This document shows positions 22,521 through 29,434 of a stretch of 29,434 nt of DNA, in pieces (the stretch's first letter is position 1; each line of letters starts with the position of its first letter). The translations under genes were made by a program, and so were the position numbers. The stretch covers positions 1 through 29,434 of the forward strand of contig JAGNZB010000001.1 of the NCBI GenBank assembly GCA_017984655.1, given 5' to 3'. This DNA is from Candidatus Altimarinota bacterium. GTDB lineage: Bacteria; Patescibacteriota; Gracilibacteria; RBG-16-42-10. Under the pieces are notes generated by a model, which ran no database searches, was not told the DNA's origin, and saw nothing but the letters and a program-made list of their open reading frames with translations.

Positions 22521-24779
22521 ATGAAAAAGACTTCATTCAAAAGCCTAAGAAAAAGTACTATTCTTACATCATTAGTACTGGTACTGGCTGTAGTGCTAGC
22601 CCCCCATGTTCCTGCTCTCAACAGCACACTTGTCCCCCAGGCTTATGCTGCTGGTCAAGAAGAACTTTCCGGATTTGTTTATGATGATGTCAATGGTAGT
22701 GCGAGTTTTGATGCCGGTGATATCGGGCGAGATGGGCAAATGGTATTGTTGCAAGAAGCAGTGATACCGTTCACTCAGATTGGAACTACCACTACGGTAA
22801 ACGGTACATTTACTTTCAATGCCGGGAATTCAACTATTTCGCCTGGTGTGGATTATTATGTGTATGTTTTTAATGACTCTGATGATGCGTTCACTGAAGG
22901 AACCTTTGGGGTGTATGTTGCAGGCCTTGCTCCTGATGAAGAGCGCGATGGTGGTATGTTTGGGTTATTCAAACAAAATTCGTTTTCTGGTGCTACTTTC
23001 TACGATCTCAACCGTGATGGTATTCGACAGGATGGGGAAGCACCTCTCGTCAACCTTGTGTTAACATTACAAGATAGCGAAGGAAACGTACTTGCTGGAC
23101 CATTAGAAACAAATCTATCAGGTTCTTATGATTTGCGTAGTGGTGTGGCTGCTCCTGGTACCTATTATTTGGATTTTGCCCAATATCCCACCCCTTATGT
23201 GTTTACAGAGCAAGATCAAGGTGAAGATGAGGCTCGAGACAGTGATGTGGGTAGTGATGGCCGTATTCCTGTCACGATTACCTACGCTGCTACTCATGTA
23301 AACTTGGATGTGGGAATGTACCGCGCTAATATTCTTGTCGGTGGAACAGTATTCAATGATCTCAATGAGAATGGTGTCGAAGATGAAAGTGAGCCAGGAG
23401 TAAATAATATTCAAGTTGCTGCTATCGATCGTGAAACGATGTTGAGTATTGCTACTACTACCACCAACTCTGATGGTGAATATCAGTTGAGTGTCGATCC
23501 TTTATCATGTAGCGAGCATACATCAGTGGAACAAGACAGTCCGGTTAGTATTGACTGTGCAGTGGCTGAGGCTGGTGGATATTATCAACTTAGTTTTAGT
23601 ACGGGGATGAATTGCCAGATGGGCGCCACAAGCTTTGTACTGACCAGTGCTGGCGGAGCTGAGCTTTATAATGATAACTGTGACTTTTCTGGCAATCTTC
23701 AACCTGATACCAATTATAGTTTTATCTTTAGTACGGCTGAATTAGGCACAGGACTGGCTAATTTTACTGTGCAAAACCTGGCACCGATGATGGATACGAT
23801 TATGGTTTACAACATCACACTCACTTATATCAATGTATTTGCGAACTTTGATAGTTTGCCTAGTGGAGCAGTATTCACTGATTCAAATATCGGCGTAGAC
23901 ACTACTATTGATAGTGATGTTATTAATTCAACCGGAGATACCATTAATCTTTTTGCTGGAGCAGGTGATGTCGTAGAAAATATTGATGCCGGATTACTAT
24001 TGGCAAGTGAGGAAGAAGAGGAAGAAGAAGAGAGTAGTGGTAGTGGCAGTACCAGTAGTGGTAGCGGCAGTACGAGTAGTGGGGGAGGTTCTAGTAGTGG
24101 AAGTGTACGTACGAGTAGCATGAGTCAGAACACTTCATCACAAATAAGCACCACCAATACACCCTGTTTAGTAACAGGCAGCTCATCGCCCCTAGTTTTC
24201 CTAGATATATCTGCCAATGCTGATATTGATTTTCTCACTAGCATTACTTTTTTTAATGAGCCAGAAAGATATTTAATCAAAGGTTATGGAGATGGTACCT
24301 TTGGTGTCTACAATAAACTGACCCGCTTTGAGCTGCTCAAAATAGCGCTTTCAAGCAACTGTGCCGGTAGTAATGGTATTTTTACCACCCAAAATACATT
24401 TTTCTCTGATGTCCCCACTGATGATTCAGAGAAATCTCGGGTTGTTGGTGAAGGCTATCGCCTTGGGATCATCAAGGGAGTCGGGGATAAATTCTACCCA
24501 GACCAACCGGTCAGCTACGCAGAAATGATCAAAATACTTTTTAGCGCCAGTGTGTATTTCAAAGATGGCAAGCCAGTAGTAGAACTAGACGCTCCTGTTG
24601 TAGGAGTTACGGATCCATCATTCACGCAGGCAGTGGCATACGCACATAGACTAAATGTCCTACCATTTACCAAGGAAACACCATTTCCTCAAGATAGATT
24701 GGTAACGAGATACGACATGATTAGTGTCCTAGCTAGTTTTATCAGAGCCATGCAACAAGGGACTGTAATGGCGAACTAA
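22521..24779 (+). CDS. S-layer-type surface protein: three SdrD-B-like domains plus three SLH domains
   Basis: A 752-residue exported protein. The signal peptide begins MKKTSFKSLRK and probably ends after PQAYA near residue 43. Three SdrD B-like (prealbumin-fold) domains follow, each with a Ca-loop-like motif: DDVNGSASFDAGD, YDLNRDGIRQDGEAP and NDLNENGVEDESEPG. An acidic Glu-run and a Ser/Gly-rich linker lead to three C-terminal SLH domains (KGYGDGTFG...RFELLKIAL; IIKGVGDKFYPDQPVSYAEMIKIL; a third with DRLVTRYDMISVLASF). SLH domains anchor proteins to wall-linked polymers, so it likely coats the cell. ATG 22521 is preferred over 22503 because it starts the signal peptide. It is a paralogue of the 26877-29434 gene. 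Confidence 0.87.
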   Translation: MKKTSFKSLRKSTILTSLVLVLAVVLAPHVPALNSTLVPQAYAAGQEELSGFVYDDVNGSASFDAGDIGRDGQMVLLQEAVIPFTQIGTTTTVNGTFTFNAGNSTISPGVDYYVYVFNDSDDAFTEGTFGVYVAGLAPDEERDGGMFGLFKQNSFSGATFYDLNRDGIRQDGEAPLVNLVLTLQDSEGNVLAGPLETNLSGSYDLRSGVAAPGTYYLDFAQYPTPYVFTEQDQGEDEARDSDVGSDGRIPVTITYAATHVNLDVGMYRANILVGGTVFNDLNENGVEDESEPGVNNIQVAAIDRETMLSIATTTTNSDGEYQLSVDPLSCSEHTSVEQDSPVSIDCAVAEAGGYYQLSFSTGMNCQMGATSFVLTSAGGAELYNDNCDFSGNLQPDTNYSFIFSTAELGTGLANFTVQNLAPMMDTIMVYNITLTYINVFANFDSLPSGAVFTDSNIGVDTTIDSDVINSTGDTINLFAGAGDVVENIDAGLLLASEEEEEEEESSGSGSTSSGSGSTSSGGGSSSGSVRTSSMSQNTSSQISTTNTPCLVTGSSSPLVFLDISANADIDFLTSITFFNEPERYLIKGYGDGTFGVYNKLTRFELLKIALSSNCAGSNGIFTTQNTFFSDVPTDDSEKSRVVGEGYRLGIIKGVGDKFYPDQPVSYAEMIKILFSASVYFKDGKPVVELDAPVVGVTDPSFTQAVAYAHRLNVLPFTKETPFPQDRLVTRYDMISVLASFIRAMQQGTVMAN

Positions 24780-24803
24780 TTTATAGTTCAGCTATACCGG
24801 TAT

Positions 24804-24835
24804 AAAAAGAGGAGCGTTCAATGCACCTTTTTTTT
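24804..24835. terminator. Probable terminator between convergent genes
   Basis: AAAAAGAGG and the later CCTTTTTTTT can pair around GAGCGTTCAATGCA, giving an A-rich stem with a run of eight T on the forward strand. It lies between the stops of the SLH protein gene and the convergent kinase gene and could serve both. Confidence 0.55.
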
Positions 24836-24860
24836 ACTGCTGCATCGATGAACTCTTTTA

Positions 24861-25757
24861 TTATTTTGTGAGCATCTTCTGATATCGTTCTAACATTTTC
24901 TCTGCCCTTTGCTGCTTTTCTCCACCTTGCTGAAGCTCCTCTACAATGTCACTCAGTCCCGATAACAAAGCATTGCTGATTAGTCGTGGACGAGATAGCT
25001 TGTTTCCGGATGCTTGTTCATAAGCATTGATGATGTTTTCTACATAATCTGGGTAGTCTCGAATGTAACGTGAGAACTCTTTGGCTACTTCGCCATACAT
25101 TGCTTCACCAAAATCGATAATTCCGGAAATTGTGGTGTTTTTGATCAGGATGTTTTCGTGATGTGCGTCATTGTGAATGAAGTGGAATACTCCTGTATGC
25201 AGTGTCTGGTCAAAGATTTGTTTTGCCGTTTTAGCTAGTACCTTGATATGGTCTGGGAGATCAGACAGAGTAACCAGTGTGTGATATTCTTTTTCTACTT
25301 CAGGATGCAGATAAGCGGTGGTTTCAATCTCTAGTCCGATCGATTCAGCCATTGTTTTTGTGAACTTTTGTCCAATCTGAGCGTGGAATTTTCCTAGATC
25401 TTGGCAAATCTTGAGTCGTTCTTGTTGTGAGAGTGTTGGCCACACTTGGATCATTGGTACACCCTCAAGATAGCGATAGCAATACATCTCCGGATCTACA
25501 CTGACAAAGACAACAGTTGGTGTCGGAATGTTGAGCTGTAATCCTTGTAATTGTTTAGCTACTTTTGCTTCAAGTAGCAAACTGTTTTGTGGTGGGAATT
25601 CTTTGTTGTCCCGTCCCACTTTGACGATATATTTCCCCCCATCATTGGTCTCAACATAGTAAGCATCGTTACAAGCACCATGAGCTTTGAGTTCGAGGCG
25701 CCCTACGTCTTTCTTTAGGTTATTCTGAATGATGACTTTGAGAGTGTGGGGCTGAAT
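24861..25757 (-). CDS. Aminoglycoside phosphotransferase/choline kinase-fold protein; unusual start
   Basis: A kinase-fold phosphotransferase of the APH family. The Brenner loop HNDAHHENIL and the metal-binding IIDFGEAMYGEVAKEFSRY are both intact, and YRYLEGVPM is the hinge region. The first ATG/GTG/TTG in frame is GTG 25619 (252 aa), but clear homology-like sequence (GACNDAYYVET, GGKYIVKVG, the nucleotide-binding lobe with its Lys) is encoded upstream of it, and the frame is open to a TAA at 25785-25787. Full length therefore needs a non-standard start; ATT 25757 is one option (298 aa), lying 4 nt after the start predicted from CATAAT at 25773-25768. The substrate is unknown and drug resistance should not be assumed. 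Confidence 0.75.
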   Translation of the reverse strand: MQPHTLKVIIQNNLKKDVGRLELKAHGACNDAYYVETNDGGKYIVKVGRDNKEFPPQNSLLLEAKVAKQLQGLQLNIPTPTVVFVSVDPEMYCYRYLEGVPMIQVWPTLSQQERLKICQDLGKFHAQIGQKFTKTMAESIGLEIETTAYLHPEVEKEYHTLVTLSDLPDHIKVLAKTAKQIFDQTLHTGVFHFIHNDAHHENILIKNTTISGIIDFGEAMYGEVAKEFSRYIRDYPDYVENIINAYEQASGNKLSRPRLISNALLSGLSDIVEELQQGGEKQQRAEKMLERYQKMLTK

Positions 25758-25887
25758 GTGTGGAGTGATTATGTTGGTCCAAGCTTACCAATCTTATCCC
25801 AGTGCAGCTAGTTGGTTTGCTACCCGGATGTAGCTAGACGATGATTGATTGGTAAAATGAACAGCAAGATCCTTTAGCTGTGCTTTT

Positions 25888-26240
25888 TTACTTTTCTTTT
25901 TACCTTTACATTCACTTTTCTTGAGCGAAGTAGTCCGGAAAGAAACGTAAAGGGAAAAGTGAAAGTAAAGGCGATTGATTGGTATGGGAGACAGGCTGAA
26001 CCAAGATACTCGGCAAGGTCCTTCACGGTGTTCAGGATGACGGAGGGAAGAGAATGGGGATGAGGGATAAGGAAGGGACCATAAAAGTAAAGGTGAAGGG
26101 AAAGGTAAACGTGAAGGGAAAGCCTGATGGCGTTTGGCTTCGTGTGAGTGGTTTCCAATTCATAATTCCTAATTGCTAATTCCTAATTAACTCCCGTTTC
26201 CAATTTGTAATTTATAATTTGTAATCTGTAATTCACAATT
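25888..26240. repeat. Dispersed modular repeat, long copy 4
   Basis: This fills most of the ~550 bp between the kinase and Nudix genes. Order: hexamer palindrome (25889-25973) with core TTCTTGAGCGAAGTAGTCCG; a module with GATACTCGGCAAGGTCCTTC and TCAGGATGACGGAGGG (about 26005-26045); a second arm of AAAGTAAAGGTGAAGGG type (26081-26125) ending in AGCCTGATG; then AT-rich 7-nt units (26155-26240, CCTAATT and TTTGTAA types). It matches copy 3 in reverse complement module by module, except that the palindrome core has the opposite orientation relative to the other modules. No gene is supported inside. Confidence 0.88.
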
Positions 26241-26251
26241 TACTTCTTCAT

Positions 26252-26280
26252 TTGAAAACATCTCAATACTATTCTAGATT
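26252..26280 (+). promoter_or_regulatory. Promoter of the Nudix gene
   Basis: TTGAAA (26252-26257), a 17-bp spacer and TAGATT (26275-26280) predict a transcript start near 26287 and a leader of about 20 nt to ATG 26306. The TTG of the -35 is the formal start of the longest open frame, which is therefore unlikely to be the real start. Confidence 0.5.
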
Positions 26281-26305
26281 CCTCATAGCACTAATTTTCT
26301 CCCCC

Positions 26306-26788
26306 ATGTCTTCTTTCCTTCACGAAGTAGTGATCACGGCAATCATTGTAAAAGATGGTAAATATCTTATTACCCGTCGGTCTCCAAACAAGAAGCGGTT
26401 TCCTAGTATGTGGACAGTTCCGGGTGGGAAGCTTGAGACTGATGATTATATTAACTTGCCTAAGGATACGGAGTTCTATTGGTACAATGTCTTGGAACAA
26501 GTGTTGAAGCGGGAGGTTCGGGAGGAAGTGGGGTTGGAGATTGACCAGATTACGTATGTGACCAGTTTGGCTACGGTTCATGCTGATGGTGCGCCTTCGC
26601 TAGTGATTTCTTGTATGGCCGCCTATGTTCGTGGTGACGTCACTTTGCAGCTAGAAGAGACTGATCAGTTTGCTTGGGTTAGTCTTGAGGAGGCCAAAGC
26701 ATATCAGTTGATCGATGGTATTTATGATGAGTTGGCGATGGCTGAGAAGCGTCAGATGGGGGAGAAGATTGAGTGGAAACGAGCGTAA
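26306..26788 (+). CDS. Nudix hydrolase with an insertion in the Nudix box
   Basis: A 160-residue Nudix-fold pyrophosphohydrolase acting on nucleoside diphosphate derivatives (MutT-like). The box starts at PGGKLE (39-44) and ends REVREEVGLEI (69-79); the catalytic Glu73 and Glu74 are present. About 14 extra residues (DDYINLPKDTEFYW region) lie between the two halves compared with the standard 23-residue box. I recall similar inserted forms in CPR-type genomes. ATG 26306 (MSSFLHEVV) is chosen because the preceding 18 codons overlap the promoter. Start context CCCCCATG lacks a Shine-Dalgarno. It is monocistronic and converges on the large SLH gene across a strong terminator. Confidence 0.86.
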   Translation: MSSFLHEVVITAIIVKDGKYLITRRSPNKKRFPSMWTVPGGKLETDDYINLPKDTEFYWYNVLEQVLKREVREEVGLEIDQITYVTSLATVHADGAPSLVISCMAAYVRGDVTLQLEETDQFAWVSLEEAKAYQLIDGIYDELAMAEKRQMGEKIEWKRA

Positions 26789-26807
26789 GCATACGTTCTG
26801 GGAATAC

Positions 26808-26862
26808 AAAAAAGCCTGGTTGATAATGATTGGTGTATATTCCATTATCTGACCAGGCTTTT
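26808..26862. terminator. Bidirectional terminator between Nudix and SLH genes
   Basis: AAAAGCCTGGT pairs perfectly with ACCAGGCTTTT, and inside it GATAATG pairs with CATTATC, giving a long stem with a short loop. Runs of A and T at the two ends provide a U-tract in both directions, serving the forward Nudix gene and the reverse SLH gene. Confidence 0.85.
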
Positions 26863-26876
26863 GATTGTTGATTGAT

Positions 26877-29434
26877 TTAGTGAGCAATCACGACGGTGTT
26901 CATTGCTTTGATATAGCGAGTGATAATGATCGCCATTTCGCCCCGGGTGACGACACGATCTTGAGGGATTGGTTCACTGGGATTGTAAGGGTAGATGTCC
27001 AATAACTTGGCGTACTCTACTGGTTGTGCAAATGTCGGTTCAGTGATGCCTGTTTCTGTTATTGGCAAGTTCTTAATTGGTTTACCGTTTGGGAAGTAAG
27101 CACTAGAGCTGAGGAGGATCTTTGTCAATTCTCCGACTGTTACTGGTTTGCTTGGCATGAACTGATTGTTCAAACCTTGGATGATGCCATGGGCGCTGGC
27201 TTCACCGATGATTCGAGACTGTTCTGAGCCATCGGTTGCGACGTCGGTGAAGAGCGTGTTGTGCACACTGAAGGTACCATTGGCTACACAGTTGCTGCTC
27301 ATTGCTACTTTGAGTAATTCAAATCTCGTCAATGGTTTGTTGCTGCCAAAAGTACTGTCAGCATAGCCTTGGATCAAGCGAGTGTCCGTGTTAGTTTTGA
27401 AGACAATACTACTGAGGAAGTCAGTGGCTGCATTTTGACCATCACTGAATAATGCTGGTGATGCTCCCCCTGTGACCAAGCATGGATCATAGAGCGGTGT
27501 GATCGGTGGTAGTGCTGAGATTGTTTCAGTACCTAGGCGGTATGCTTTGCTGATTGTTCGAATTGATCCACTATTACCACCTCCACTTGAGGTGCTACCC
27601 GTACCCTGCAAACCATCATAGATACCACGATCAGCAGCATGTGTATCTTGGTCTTCACCAACGATGAATACAACTGGGTTACTACCACCACTGACTGTAG
27701 TGCCTGCGGGCGGAATGATTGTGAGCGTATAAGTAGCAAAATCGACATCGCCTTCAATATTACCATCTTCATCAAGCTCCATAGTTTCGTCGATATCTCC
27801 ACCTACGATGTGTACAGTAGCACCTGAAGCACTATCTGGTTCGCTGCCATCCTGAACACCATTACCGTTGGTATCAGTAAAGATATGTAGGAAAATACTA
27901 CCGCTACTACTAGAATCTTCTTCGGCAATACCACGAGAGAAGCTATATTCTTGACCTTCTTCGATGGTAACTATGATTGGATTACTACCACCGGTGACTT
28001 CATAGCCATCTGGTGCATGGATGAAAAACGAGTATTCATCGGCACCGATATCGCCGTAAAGTTGGCCTTCTTCATCAGTTTCTCCATCAAAATTACCCTC
28101 TGTTGTTTGGATTGTGATGGTGATGTATTCAGCACCAAAATCGCCGCTGTCTTGTTCACCATCCCCATCTTCGTCCATAAACAGGTTGATATGGATGCTA
28201 CCACAACTCTCTTCACACTCACCACCACCATCTCCGCCTCCACCACCGCCACCATTATTTAATCCAAAGCTACCGAAATTGATAGTGTCGTTTGTGTTTA
28301 GGACTACATTTTTAATCGGAAGTGGGTCTCCGAAGATCGTATATGCTGGGTTTTCGTGAAGAATATTGAATGAATAGGTTCCTGGTGCTAAGTATCCGTG
28401 AATGATACCGTTCTGTAGAGATCCTGTACGAGGAAAGGGGATCAGATTGTTAGTATTGTTGTTGATGATCAAGTTCACTTTTTCAGCACCGTCTGGATCA
28501 GTTTCGCCTTGTACCTCATCACCGTTGTAATCAGTGTAGATGTGGACTGAGAACTCGGCGACGGGACCCGTGTAGATACCAAAGTTCCCTAGCTGAGTAC
28601 TCATATTGGCGTATACCGGTATGTTACTTGTGACATTATTTCTACCAGTTACATAGGTACCATTGGGGAGGTCAAAAGTGACTTCGTAGTCTTCAGCTGG
28701 TGTCAATATCGCATTGATATCACCGACTCCATTGATTTCTGAGGTGAGGTCCGTGCTATCCAGTCCTTGTGTCAATGTGATGGTGATGCCAGAAGCACCG
28801 TCAGCTTCACCATCATCTTGGACGCTATTACCATTGGTATCAGTAAAGATATGGAAGCTTAGTTGCCCGTCTTGTCCACCGCCTCCGTCGCCTCCACCTC
28901 CACCATCTCCACCGCCACCTCCACCACCTGGATTGCTGTCATAGATACCGGCATCGACACTAAATAGGATTTGATCTGCTGACAAAAAGATATCACCAGT
29001 ACGACCGCTGGCGTCTACATCACTGTCGATACTGTCATCAGCTCCGCTATTCTGGAGGGTGAATGATTCAGTAGGACTCAGCTTACTGAAGACTAGATAG
29101 TAGGTGTCACTTGCGAGACCGTCAAACTGATAAGCTCCGGTATTGGTAGTACCTTGTCCACCCACCATACTGTCATCACTAGTTCGGTAAAGGAATACAT
29201 TCATTGCTGGTCGAGGTTGTTCGTTATTTTGATATTCACGAATACCATCATTGTCACTGTCCAACCAGGCTACACCACCAATGGTACCGTTGCTTGATCC
29301 ACCACCACCACCGCCACCTCCACCACCTGGATTGCTGTCATAGATACCGGCATCGACACTAAATAGGATTTGATCTGCTGACAAAAAGATATCACCAGTA
29401 CGACCGCTGGCGTCTACATCACTGTCGATACTGT
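26877..29434 (-). CDS. Large S-layer-type surface protein: SdrD-B/CNA-B-like repeats, poly-Gly linkers, three SLH domains (N-terminus outside window)
   Basis: At least 852 residues are visible; the frame stays open at the right edge. From the N-terminal side come the end of one SdrD-B domain, a complete one (WLDSDNDGIREYQNNEQ ... VDAGIYDSNP), then four shorter (~95 aa) Ig/prealbumin-like repeats with Ca-loops DTNGNSVQDDGEAD, DYNGDEVQGETDPD, DEDGDGEQDSGDFG and DTNGNGVQDGSEPD. Poly-Gly linkers separate several. A GSTSSGGGNSGSIRT linker and PCLVTGG precede three SLH domains (IQGYADSTFG...RFELLKVAM; IIQGLNNQFMPSKPVTVGELTKIL; last with DRVVTRGEMAIIITRY). It is a wall-anchored surface protein, paralogous to the 22521 gene, with the same linker and Cys positions. 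Confidence 0.88.
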   Translation of the reverse strand, partial: SIDSDVDASGRTGDIFLSADQILFSVDAGIYDSNPGGGGGGGGGGSSNGTIGGVAWLDSDNDGIREYQNNEQPRPAMNVFLYRTSDDSMVGGQGTTNTGAYQFDGLASDTYYLVFSKLSPTESFTLQNSGADDSIDSDVDASGRTGDIFLSADQILFSVDAGIYDSNPGGGGGGGDGGGGGDGGGGQDGQLSFHIFTDTNGNSVQDDGEADGASGITITLTQGLDSTDLTSEINGVGDINAILTPAEDYEVTFDLPNGTYVTGRNNVTSNIPVYANMSTQLGNFGIYTGPVAEFSVHIYTDYNGDEVQGETDPDGAEKVNLIINNNTNNLIPFPRTGSLQNGIIHGYLAPGTYSFNILHENPAYTIFGDPLPIKNVVLNTNDTINFGSFGLNNGGGGGGGDGGGECEESCGSIHINLFMDEDGDGEQDSGDFGAEYITITIQTTEGNFDGETDEEGQLYGDIGADEYSFFIHAPDGYEVTGGSNPIIVTIEEGQEYSFSRGIAEEDSSSSGSIFLHIFTDTNGNGVQDGSEPDSASGATVHIVGGDIDETMELDEDGNIEGDVDFATYTLTIIPPAGTTVSGGSNPVVFIVGEDQDTHAADRGIYDGLQGTGSTSSGGGNSGSIRTISKAYRLGTETISALPPITPLYDPCLVTGGASPALFSDGQNAATDFLSSIVFKTNTDTRLIQGYADSTFGSNKPLTRFELLKVAMSSNCVANGTFSVHNTLFTDVATDGSEQSRIIGEASAHGIIQGLNNQFMPSKPVTVGELTKILLSSSAYFPNGKPIKNLPITETGITEPTFAQPVEYAKLLDIYPYNPSEPIPQDRVVTRGEMAIIITRYIKAMNTVVIAH
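28919..29434 (-). repeat. In-gene tandem repeat, 399-bp (133-codon) period
   Basis: The stretch 28921-29035 recurs at 29320-29434 with no difference I can see over the ~115 bp available before the window ends. The offset of 399 bp equals one SdrD-B domain plus its Gly linker and keeps frame. The flanking CCACCACC-type triplet runs encode the poly-Gly linkers. Confidence 0.85.

Noticed and set aside
25874..26158. Reverse frame of 94 codons with Phe-Thr and Lys-Val alternation
   Set aside because: It lies wholly within dispersed repeat copy 4 and has no protein-like composition.
1..29434. A UGA-to-glycine genetic code as in Gracilibacteria
   Set aside because: All genes read through in the standard code with no in-frame TGA at conserved glycines; only avoidance of TGA as a stop is seen.

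Overview
The window is a gene-dense bacterial segment with 26 credible protein genes, one tRNA and several families of dispersed repeats. It contains no phage, transposase or CRISPR array. My best guess at the source is an uncultivated bacterium, possibly Patescibacteria/CPR on the Peregrinibacteria-Gracilibacteria side, but this is low confidence. The hints are SdrD-B/SLH surface proteins, a four-helix-bundle protein, a Nudix protein with a long Nudix-box insert, many lineage-specific hypothetical proteins, and almost no Shine-Dalgarno motifs. The standard code reads every gene cleanly, yet none of the 26 genes ends in TGA (17 TAA, 9 TAG).

Layout. 1-2175: glycogen synthase (C-terminal part) coupled to a GH57 glucanohydrolase. 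2185-3567: two unknown reverse-strand genes. 3741-5311: a VOC protein, then a divergent HxlR regulator/FMN reductase pair with an inverted repeat between them. 5314-8781: a four-helix-bundle protein and two FAD oxidoreductases of the amine oxidase/phytoene desaturase superfamily that meet tail to tail. 9014-14911: envelope functions, namely a lytic transglycosylase fused to an M15-like domain, a DsbB/BdbC thiol oxidase, an M23 lipoprotein and UppP, plus two unknown genes. 15384-20409: one unknown gene, then a four-gene operon (His-rich PF03773-type permease, TIGR03943-type partner, anchored Ig/beta-propeller protein, CYTH-like protein) whose promoter is covered by an 8-12-8 inverted repeat. 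20476-22346: tRNA(CAT) and a secreted protein bracketed by two copies of a ~135-bp repeat. 22521-29434: two paralogous S-layer-type proteins (SdrD-B/CNA-B-like domains plus three SLH domains), with a phosphotransferase-fold kinase and a Nudix hydrolase between them.

The genes fit together as a cell-envelope and carbohydrate-storage neighbourhood. UppP, M23, the transglycosylase and the SLH proteins build, trim and coat the wall. The exported proteins carry even numbers of cysteines, matching the local DsbB-type oxidase.

The most unusual signals are not protein families. They are a modular dispersed repeat (6-nt-periodic palindrome + CATCCTGA module + 7-nt AT-rich tandem units) whose core appears flipped in one copy; a repeated promoter layout placing -10 boxes 4-10 nt from ATG, suggesting leaderless mRNAs; absence of TGA stops; and the palindrome over the permease promoter.
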